Shown here in pieces: positions 40,358-48,264 of a stretch of DNA of 48,264 bases (position 1 is the stretch's first letter; every line of letters starts with the position of its first letter). Source of the stretch: Paenirhodobacter hankyongi. Its GTDB lineage: Bacteria; Pseudomonadota; Alphaproteobacteria; Rhodobacterales; Rhodobacteraceae. The stretch is from contig NZ_RCHI01000024.1 in assembly GCF_003664585.1 (NCBI RefSeq), forward strand, positions 1 through 48,264. Reading direction: 5' to 3'. Below the pieces are notes generated by a model that saw nothing but the letters and a program-made list of their open reading frames with translations, was not told the DNA's origin and ran no database searches. A program made the position numbers and the translations under genes.

Positions 40358-40762
40358 TTACTTCTTGACCGAAGCCAGGTAGGCCGCGACGTCCTCGCCG
40401 CCCTTCGGCAGCTTGAAGGTCATCTTCGAGGCGCCGGTGCCGCCGTGGCTGTCGATGAACTTGGTCGGGTCGACGACATATTCGGCGATCAGCGCTTCGT
40501 CCCAGACGAGGCCGGCGGCCGCGGCGCCCTTGATGCCGTCACCATAGTTGAAGTCGGGATAGCTCGCGGCGGGGCGGCCCACGACGCCGTAGAGGTTCGG
40601 GCCGACCTTGCCGCCCTTGACGATCGCGGTGCCGTCATCGGCGACGATCGAGTGGCAGGCCTTGCACTTGGTGAAGAGCTTGGCGCCGGCTTCGGCATCG
40701 CCCGCATAGGACGGGGCAGCGAAGGCGACGGCGGCGAGAGTGACGTAGAGGCTGAGCTTCAT
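40358..40762 (-). CDS. cycA: Cytochrome c2
   Basis: A 134-residue periplasmic class I cytochrome with signal peptide 1-20 (ending PSYA), haem site CKACH (33-37) and axial Met M114 in SKMTFKL. The end KGGEDVAAYLAS resembles R. capsulatus cytochrome c2 strongly. It shuttles electrons from bc1 to the photosynthetic reaction centre or to aa3 oxidase. The ATG at 40762 gives the correct signal peptide; AAGGAA precedes it. It lies 83 bp after lipB on the same strand with a small stem-loop (40807-40823) in the leader. In R. sphaeroides cycA has a sigma-E promoter; none of the TGATCC-N18-TA type is present here. Confidence 0.95.
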   Translation of the reverse strand: MKLSLYVTLAAVAFAAPSYAGDAEAGAKLFTKCKACHSIVADDGTAIVKGGKVGPNLYGVVGRPAASYPDFNYGDGIKGAAAAGLVWDEALIAEYVVDPTKFIDSHGGTGASKMTFKLPKGGEDVAAYLASVKK

Positions 40763-40806
40763 CGCGGGTTCCTTGGTTCTTGTCTCGGCCCGGGGTCCGG
40801 CCGGGC

Positions 40807-40823
40807 TGGCTGCTCTTGGCAGC
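40807..40823 (-). other. Stem-loop in the cycA leader
   Basis: GGCTGC-TCTTG-GCAGCC, a 6-bp stem with 5-nt loop between lipB and cycA, without a T run. It could mark an mRNA processing or stability site. Confidence 0.45.
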
Positions 40824-40845
40824 CGGTCCCCCTCAATACCACGGG

Positions 40846-41535
40846 TCAAATGGTCGCGTTATTCAATTCTGCACAGGACCCCGCCGGGGTATCGAAAATT
40901 GCGACGAAAGTCTTGTGCAGCGCGGCATCGAGATCGGCCATCGCCACCGGCAGGCCGAGATCCACGAGCGAGGTCACGCCGTGATCGCGAATCCCGCAGG
41001 GCACGATTCCCCCGAAATGGTTCAGGTCCGGCTCGACGTTGATCGAGATGCCGTGGAAGCTGACCCAGCGGCGCAGCTTCACCCCGATCGCGGCGATCTT
41101 GTCCTCGGCGATGGCGCCGTCGGGCCCGCGCGGCCGGTCGGGGCGGCTGACCCAGACCCCGACGCGGCCCGGCCGGATCTCGCCCGTCACGTTGAACTCG
41201 GCGAGCGCCGCGATCACCCAGCGTTCGAGGTCGCGCACGAAGCAGCGCACGTCGCGGCCGCGCCGGTTCAGGTCGAGCATGACATAGACCACCCGCTGAC
41301 CGGGGCCGTGATAGGTATATTGCCCGCCGCGGCCCGCGTCATAGACCGGGAAGCGGTCGGGATCGACCAGATCCTCGCGCCTGGCCGAGGTGCCCGCGGT
41401 ATAGAGCGGCGGGTGCTCGAGCAGCCAGATCGCCTCGTCGGCCTCGCCGCGGGCGATCTTCGCCACGCGCTCCTCCATGAAGGCGAGCGCCTCCTCATAG
41501 GGAACAAGACGGTCGGACTGGATCCATTCGGGCAT
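40846..41535 (-). CDS. lipB: Octanoyl-[acyl carrier protein]:protein octanoyltransferase LipB
   Basis: A 229-residue transferase that moves octanoyl groups from ACP to lipoyl domains, the first step of lipoate synthesis. The signature [20 protein letters not shown] (68-87), the catalytic Lys K146 ([11 protein letters not shown]) and the catalytic Cys C180 (GIVPCGI) are present. The ATG at 41535 is chosen because AGGAGG ends 5 nt upstream; the alternative GTG at 41541 overlaps that site. Ends 83 bp before cycA. Confidence 0.95.
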   Translation of the reverse strand: MPEWIQSDRLVPYEEALAFMEERVAKIARGEADEAIWLLEHPPLYTAGTSARREDLVDPDRFPVYDAGRGGQYTYHGPGQRVVYVMLDLNRRGRDVRCFVRDLERWVIAALAEFNVTGEIRPGRVGVWVSRPDRPRGPDGAIAEDKIAAIGVKLRRWVSFHGISINVEPDLNHFGGIVPCGIRDHGVTSLVDLGLPVAMADLDAALHKTFVAIFDTPAGSCAELNNATI

Positions 41536-41872
41536 CGGCACCTCCTGCGGCTGTGCCGGAGGTAGGGGAAGATGCCTCGTGTCTCAAGAGTGATTCACGG
41601 CAGGGAGGTGGTGGCTCCGGGCGGAAGGTCCCGGCAGGCCGGCATCGGGCACGAATTGCTTCTGGCGGGGAGGGGCGGGCCGTGGCGGGGGGGAGCGCGC
41701 GGAATTGCGGCTTCGCCGTTCCGGGGCAGGGATTTCCCAACGAACATTGAGGGCTTGCGTCATGGCTTCACCGTGCCGCCGATTTTTTCGCAAAGAAATG
41801 CGAGGAAACGGAATTTTCCGCTTTTCATTCCCGATAGGCTCCGCTAAATGCCTCTCCACCAAGCCAGAACGT
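41536..41872. other. Intergenic region between lipB and tRNA-Leu
   Basis: A 337-bp gap without a convincing gene; the short open frames have no supporting features. From about 41770 it becomes AT-rich. TTTTCA (41822-41827), 17 bases, TAAATG (41845-41850) is a possible tRNA promoter. Confidence 0.5.
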
Positions 41873-41959
41873 GCGGTTGTGGCGGAATTGGTAGACGCGC
41901 AGCGTTGAGGTCGCTGTGGGGTAACTCCCGTGAAAGTTCGAGTCTTTTCAACCGCACCA
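41873..41959 (+). tRNA. tRNA-Leu (GAG anticodon)
   Basis: An 87-nt class II tRNA: acceptor GCGGTTG pairs with CAACCGC, discriminator A and an encoded CCA at 41957-41959. The anticodon loop is TTGAGGT (41905-41911) with GAG at 41907-41909, and a long variable arm (TGGGGTAACTCCCGT region) identifies leucine. Reads CUC/CUU codons. Confidence 0.96.
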
Positions 41960-41963
41960 TTCT

Positions 41964-41998
41964 AAACCCCCGGGGGCGCAAGCTCCCGGGGGTTTGGT
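41964..41998 (+). terminator. Terminator after tRNA-Leu
   Basis: AAACCCCCGGG ... CCCGGGGGTTT stem with a GCGCAAGC loop region, followed by GGTTTTT. Confidence 0.85.
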
Positions 41999-42067
41999 TT
42001 TTCGGACGGGCGGTTGCTGAAGGCTTGACGCAAGGCGCCGATCGCCGGGCAGGGCTTGCGTGCCGCC

Positions 42068-42091
42068 GCGCCGTCGTTCTAAGAACGGCGC
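42068..42091. other. Hairpin immediately upstream of tRNA-Val
   Basis: GCGCCGT (42068-42074) pairs with ACGGCGC (42085-42091). The 10-nt loop itself contains a CGTTCT/AGAACG alternative pairing. It ends 4 nt before the tRNA 5' end. Confidence 0.5.
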
Positions 42092-42095
42092 AGCC

Positions 42096-42171
42096 GGGTG
42101 ATTAGCTCAGTTGGTAGAGCGCCTCGTTTACACCGAGGATGTCGGGGGTTCGAGTCCCTCATCACCCACCA
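42096..42171 (+). tRNA. tRNA-Val (UAC anticodon)
   Basis: A 76-nt tRNA: acceptor GGGTGAT pairs with ATCACCC, discriminator A, encoded CCA at 42169-42171. The anticodon stem CCTCG/CGAGG encloses TTTACAC with TAC at 42129-42131. D-arm TAGCTCAGTTGGTAGAGC and T-arm GGTTCGAGTCC are canonical. Confidence 0.97.
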
Positions 42172-42319
42172 TCTCCTCCAGATCACGAACCGTGGAATTT
42201 CCGTGGCGCGGTTCCTGCCGTGCAGGGGCGGGGAGTGCTGTTTTCAGGCGCGAGCTTCGTTCGGGCGCAGGCCCGGGAGGGCGGCCGCCGCACGCTGTCG
42301 CGCCGGCGGCCGCCAGTCG

Positions 42320-43900
42320 TCAGTTCGCCTCGAACTGGTAAAGCCAGGTCTCGGTCAGCGGCTTGCCGTCCAGTTCGAGATACATCCGCAGATCGACCAC
42401 CGTGCCCGGCGACACCTCGAGGTCGAAGTTGCCGCGCCAGACGTTGCCGTTCGGCACGGGTTCCGAGAAGGTGCGGCTGATCGCGCCGGCGCTGGCGCTT
42501 GCCACCACCTTCGGGAAGACGCCATAGGGGATCTGCGTCATCACCGAGGGGCGGTCGAACTCGACCGCGAAATGGTGCACGTTCGGCGGCCGCACATGGC
42601 CCGGCTGGCCGCCGCGGCCGATCCGGGTGGCGACGGTGCGCGCGATGTTGGTCGCCGGGAAGGGTTCGTCGCTCAGCCAGTAGAGCCGATAGTGCAGGTC
42701 GTAGCTCGCCCCCTTCAGCGCCGGCCCCTCGGGCACCCAGAAGGCGCCGATGTTGTCGTTGATCTCGTCGTCGGTCGGGATCTCCATCAGCTCGATCGCG
42801 CCCTTGCCGAGCGGCTTGATCGGCTCGACCCACAGGCTCGGGCGGCGGTCGTAGAAGACGCCGTCGAGGAAGTGGTCGAAGTTGCGGTCGCGCTGCAGCA
42901 GGCCGAAGCCGCGCGGGTTCTCGTCGGCGAAGGCCGAGATCCGGGTCTCGTCGGGGTTGTTGAGCGGGCGCCAGATCCGTTCGCCGGCGCCGGTCCACAT
43001 CGCAAGCCCGTCCGAATCGTGCACCTCGGGGCGCCAGTCCTGCATCCGGCCCTTGCCGTATTCGCCGAACCAGAACATCGAGGTCAGCGGCACCAGGCCG
43101 AGCCGCTCGACATCGGCGCGCAGGAAGACCTTGGCCTCGATCTCCATGACCACGCCCTTCGAGCGGTCAAGCCCGCGGGTCATGCGGAAGCGATAGGCGC
43201 CGGTGACGCTCGGCCCGTCGAGCAGCGCGCAGACGGTGACCGGGGTGTCGGGGGTCGAGTCCCGTTCCTGCGCGATGTAGAACTCGCGAAAGTCGGGGAA
43301 TTCCTCGGGCATCGCGGCGGCGGCGTTCAGCACGATGCCGCGGGCCGAAAGCCCGTATTGGCCGTCCGCACCGATCGCGCGGAAGTACGATGCGCCCTGG
43401 AAGGCGACCCAGTCCTGCCGCACCCAGTCGTCGGCCTGATACCATTCCTGCAGCCGGAAGCCCGCGAAACCCGCATCCGAGGGCAGCTGCCGCGCCGGGT
43501 TGTCGGCCGGCATGTCGAACAGGTCGGGGTTATAGCGGATCTCGGTCGCGAGCCCGTCCTCGACCAGGAACATCTGCACCCGCTTCGGCGCATACATGCC
43601 AAGCGGGAAGAACTCGAGCGGATAGCCCTGTTCCTTGCCAGTGTCGGGCTGGCCCGAGAACAGCGCCTTCTGCGTGCGGAAGACCAGCTCGCCGTGGCGG
43701 GCATAGTCGATCTGCTGCACCACCGCGGGGTTTGGCATCAGCGGCGGAACATAGGCGGCGCCGGCCATTTTCTGCGCCCGCGCGATCAGCGCGTCATAGG
43801 AGAAGGGCTGCGCGTCGGGGGCGGCGAAGGCCTCGGCCGAGGGCAGGATCAGGGCGCCGGTGAGAAAGGTCGCGCCCTGCAGGAAAGTTCGTCTGTTCAT
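42320..43900 (-). CDS. opgG: Periplasmic glucan biosynthesis protein OpgG/MdoG
   Basis: A 526-residue periplasmic protein needed for synthesis of osmoregulated periplasmic glucans. The N-terminus NRRTFLQGATFLTGA suggests a Tat-type signal (about 1-27). The large beta-sandwich domain has QKALFSGQPDTGKEQGYPLE, TSMFWFGEYGKGRMQDWRPE and the C-terminal immunoglobulin-like domain ending ETWLYQFEAN. Motifs DSDGLAMWTGAGERIWRPL and FDHFLDGVFYDRRPSLWVEP are conserved. The glucosyltransferase gene opgH, usually next to it, is absent on either side. The ATG at 43900 fits the signal peptide. Confidence 0.93.
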   Translation of the reverse strand: MNRRTFLQGATFLTGALILPSAEAFAAPDAQPFSYDALIARAQKMAGAAYVPPLMPNPAVVQQIDYARHGELVFRTQKALFSGQPDTGKEQGYPLEFFPLGMYAPKRVQMFLVEDGLATEIRYNPDLFDMPADNPARQLPSDAGFAGFRLQEWYQADDWVRQDWVAFQGASYFRAIGADGQYGLSARGIVLNAAAAMPEEFPDFREFYIAQERDSTPDTPVTVCALLDGPSVTGAYRFRMTRGLDRSKGVVMEIEAKVFLRADVERLGLVPLTSMFWFGEYGKGRMQDWRPEVHDSDGLAMWTGAGERIWRPLNNPDETRISAFADENPRGFGLLQRDRNFDHFLDGVFYDRRPSLWVEPIKPLGKGAIELMEIPTDDEINDNIGAFWVPEGPALKGASYDLHYRLYWLSDEPFPATNIARTVATRIGRGGQPGHVRPPNVHHFAVEFDRPSVMTQIPYGVFPKVVASASAGAISRTFSEPVPNGNVWRGNFDLEVSPGTVVDLRMYLELDGKPLTETWLYQFEAN

Positions 43901-44162
43901 GTCTGTGATCTGCGTTGAGATGCTTCGCGCGCACCATATTTCCGGGCGGCGATCTTGTGCAGATGAAAGCGTGCGGACGGCGATCGCGAGGCCGTCATTG
44001 TGGCTTTCGCGCCCGGGCGTCAGGCGGTGGGCAGGGTCGCGAAGGCTGTCACCGCGGGGGAGCACTCTGGGCGCGCGTCGAACTGCATTGATTTCAGGCA
44101 GTCGTGGGGCGGTTTCGCCCCCCGGGGGGCTCGAAAACCGACTCGGGGGGGCGCGCAAGGAG

Positions 44163-44189
44163 AAAGGCGCCGCGCGGGGCGGCGCCTTT
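44163..44189 (-). terminator. Terminator after katG
   Basis: AAAGGCGCCGC-GCGGG-GCGGCGCCTTT, 9 bp beyond the katG stop, with TTTCTCC on the minus strand. The stretch 43901-44162 beyond it shows no gene and presumably carries the opgG promoter, which I cannot identify. Confidence 0.82.
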
Positions 44190-44198
44190 CGGTGGGTC

Positions 44199-46493
<2,295 letters not shown>

Positions 46494-46502
46494 GTTCGCC
46501 TG

Positions 46503-47405
46503 ATGAATCCGCTGACGATGAAACATCTGCGCTATTTCGAGGCGCTGGCGCGACTTGGCCATTTCGGCCGGGCGGCCGAGGATTGCGCGATCACCCAGCC
46601 GGCGCTGTCGATGCAGATCCGCGAGCTCGAGGAGATCGTCGGCGCGCCGCTGGTCGAGCGCGCGGCGCGGCAGATCCGGCTCACCGCCCTTGGCGAGGAT
46701 TTCGCCACCCGCGCGCGCGAGATCCTGCGCGCGGTCGACGAGCTGGGCGATCTGGCGCGCGCGGCGCGGGGCAGTCTGGCCGGCCGTTTCCGGCTGGGGG
46801 TGATCCCGACCGTCGCGCCCTATCTGCTGCCGCGCATCATCCACGCCTTGGCCGAGACCCACCCGGGGCTCGATCCGCGCCCGCGCGAGGCGGTGACCGG
46901 CAAGCTGATCGCCGATCTGCTGGCGGCGCGGCTCGATGCGGCGATCGTCGCCTTGCCGGTTTCCGAGCCCGCGCTCGACGAGGTCGCGCTGTTCGACGAG
47001 GAATTCGTTCTGGTCCGGCCCCCCGCCGATGCCGGCAAGCCGGTGCCAAGCGCCGAGAAACTGCGCGAGATGCGGCTTCTGCTGCTGGAAGAGGGGCATT
47101 GCTTCCGCGATCAGGCGCTCTCCTTCTGCAAGATCCCGCCCTCGGCGCCGCGCGCGCTGATGGAGGGCAGTTCGCTTGCCACGCTGGTGCAGATGGTGGG
47201 GGCGGGGATCGGGGTGACGCTGATCCCCGAGATGGCGGTGCCGGTCGAGACCCGCTCGGCCGAGGTTTCGATCGCGCGCCTGCCCGAGCCGCGGCCGCGG
47301 CGCACCATCGGCATGGTCTGGCGCCGGTCGAGCCCGCTCGCCGATCAGCTGGCCGGCATCGCGGCGATCGTGCGCGGCGTCGGGTGCGGTGACGTGGCGC
47401 ACTGA
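46503..47405 (+). CDS. oxyR: Hydrogen peroxide-sensing regulator OxyR
   Basis: A 300-residue LysR-type regulator. The helix-turn-helix (about 6-65) has HFGRAAEDCAITQPALSMQI. The effector domain contains the redox switch EEGHCFRDQALSFC with C200 and C209, the same nine-residue spacing as C199/C208 of E. coli OxyR; peroxide forms a disulfide between them and activates target transcription. IPTVAPYLLPRIIHAL and GVTLIPEMAVP are also OxyR-like. It is divergent from katG, its expected target. The ATG at 46503 or the one at 46518 could be used; neither has a strong ribosome-binding site. Confidence 0.95.
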   Translation: MNPLTMKHLRYFEALARLGHFGRAAEDCAITQPALSMQIRELEEIVGAPLVERAARQIRLTALGEDFATRAREILRAVDELGDLARAARGSLAGRFRLGVIPTVAPYLLPRIIHALAETHPGLDPRPREAVTGKLIADLLAARLDAAIVALPVSEPALDEVALFDEEFVLVRPPADAGKPVPSAEKLREMRLLLLEEGHCFRDQALSFCKIPPSAPRALMEGSSLATLVQMVGAGIGVTLIPEMAVPVETRSAEVSIARLPEPRPRRTIGMVWRRSSPLADQLAGIAAIVRGVGCGDVAH

Positions 47406-47517
47406 GCGCGCGCTCTTGCGGTCGGGCATGGACAGCGGCCCGCGAAACCGCGACAAGCAGAAGGATTTGCCGCGGGCCCTGGCCCGGGCGCGCAGGGATT
47501 GCGGAAGGAATTTGGGC

Positions 47518-48165
47518 ATGGCCGGAAAGAGCGCTGCAACGGAAGAGCGTCTGTCGCAGAACCCGCACGCGGTGCGCGAGACGCGCGAGAAGAACCTCGA
47601 GGTGGCGATCGGCCGCCAGGTGCGCGAGCTGCGCAAGCGGCAGCGGATGACGGGTTCCGATCTGGCCGCGCAGACCGGGCTGTCGGTCGGCATGCTCTCG
47701 AAGATCGAGAACGGGGTGATCTCGCCCTCGCTGACCACGATCCAGTCGCTCGCCCATGCGCTGCGGGTGCCGCTGGTGCAGCTCTTTTCGGGCTATGAGG
47801 AGCCGCGCGGCTGCATGCATGTGAAGGCGGGCGAGGGGGTCGAGATCGAACGTGCCGGCACCCGCGCCGGGCATCAGTATCACCTGCTCGGCCATATCGG
47901 CTCGAACAATTCGGGCGTGGTGGTCGAACCCTATCTGATCGTGCTGACCACCGAGAGCGACCGCTTCCAGACCTTCCAGCACGAGGGGATCGAGATGCTC
48001 TACATGCTCGAGGGCGTGGTCGACTACCGCCACGGCGAGCAGGTCTATCGCCTCGAACCCGGCGACACGCTGCTCTTCGATTCGGATGCGCCGCATGGGC
48101 CCGAGGAGCTGATCGAGCTTCCGGCGCGCTATCTGTCGATCATCACCTATCCGCAGGTTGCGTGA
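47518..48165 (+). CDS. XRE-family regulator with C-terminal cupin domain
   Basis: A 215-residue regulator. The N-terminal Cro/CI helix-turn-helix (about 28-85) has TGLSVGMLSKIENGVISPSL, and the C-terminal cupin domain (about 140-212) has QHEGIEMLYMLEGVVDYRHG and EPGDTLLFDSDAPHG, with potential metal or ligand residues His and Glu. Such proteins (PuuR/SutR type) sense small molecules and control amino acid, polyamine or sulfur genes. The ATG at 47518 follows GGAAGGAA and starts about 27 residues before the HTH; upstream in-frame codons are less family-like. No obvious target lies to its left, so its partner genes may be beyond the window. 48166-48264 holds no further feature. Confidence 0.88.
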   Translation: MAGKSAATEERLSQNPHAVRETREKNLEVAIGRQVRELRKRQRMTGSDLAAQTGLSVGMLSKIENGVISPSLTTIQSLAHALRVPLVQLFSGYEEPRGCMHVKAGEGVEIERAGTRAGHQYHLLGHIGSNNSGVVVEPYLIVLTTESDRFQTFQHEGIEMLYMLEGVVDYRHGEQVYRLEPGDTLLFDSDAPHGPEELIELPARYLSIITYPQVA

Positions 48166-48264
48166 GGGCTGGCGTGAGGGGTGATCTGCCCGGAATTGCG
48201 GCTTGGGCGGGGTGAGGTGCGGGGAAAACTGCCCGGAAAAGCGGCACGATTTGCATCGTGAGAA

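Overview
The window is a GC-rich (about 70%) chromosomal segment of an alphaproteobacterium close to Rhodobacter (Rhodobacterales). The reasons are: an RpoE-ChrR singlet-oxygen sigma/anti-sigma pair with Rhodobacter-type promoters; a cytochrome c2 whose C-terminus resembles the R. capsulatus protein; a cutF-cutO-like copper pair; an iron-rhodo-box style operator in the haem locus; and many ATGA-coupled genes. No species name can be fixed from sequence reading alone. Apart from insertion-sequence debris at the left edge there is no phage, CRISPR array or rRNA operon.

Layout. 1-366: the end of an IS3-family element running off the left edge, abutting a broken IS3 transposase remnant. 463-7853: a singlet-oxygen/envelope stress block. 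It holds a fasciclin protein, a flavoprotein-DUF1365-cyclopropane synthase operon divergent from rpoE-chrR-SDR, and folE-DUF2177. Four promoters here share TGATCC-N16-CGTA, so the block looks like a physically clustered sigma-E regulon. 7933-20497: an amino acid/2-oxo acid catabolic island on the minus strand (D-amino acid dehydrogenase, D-2-hydroxyacid dehydrogenase, aminotransferase, membrane transporter, amino acid oxidase/monooxygenase-like flavoprotein, TRAP transporter, BASS-type transporter, Asp/Glu racemase-like protein) with a divergent LysR regulator. A near-identical 17-bp dyad lies in front of dctP and of the regulator. 20552-22517: a CutF-like copper leader protein and a Tat-exported multicopper oxidase, with a hairpin covering the oxidase ribosome-binding site. 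22529-26131: glyoxalase-like protein, DoxX, LysR and an amine/amino acid oxidase.

26202-34863: a complete haem-iron uptake locus. The outer-membrane receptor, a secreted cysteine protein, exbB, two exbD genes and tonB run left; hmuSTUV runs right. One palindromic iron operator overlaps both promoters. 34929-38197: a tetrahaem TsdBA-like thiosulfate dehydrogenase fusion, a DUF2244 protein and a split YeeE/YedE sulfur transporter. 38477-41535: aa3 oxidase subunit I, cytochrome c2 and lipB. 41873-42171: tRNA-Leu(GAG) and tRNA-Val(UAC). 42320-48165: periplasmic glucan protein OpgG, katG divergent from oxyR, and an XRE-cupin regulator.

How the genes fit together. Oxidative and photo-oxidative defence (RpoE/ChrR regulon, KatG/OxyR), copper and iron handling, and periplasmic c-type electron transfer (cytochrome c2, CtaD, TsdBA) dominate, as expected of a facultatively phototrophic, respiring Rhodobacter-like cell. 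The amino acid island is the least characterised part. The points most worth following are the clustered sigma-E promoters, the translation-coupling hairpin of the copper pair, the shared island operator, and an ExbD paralogue that has lost the proton-carrying aspartate.
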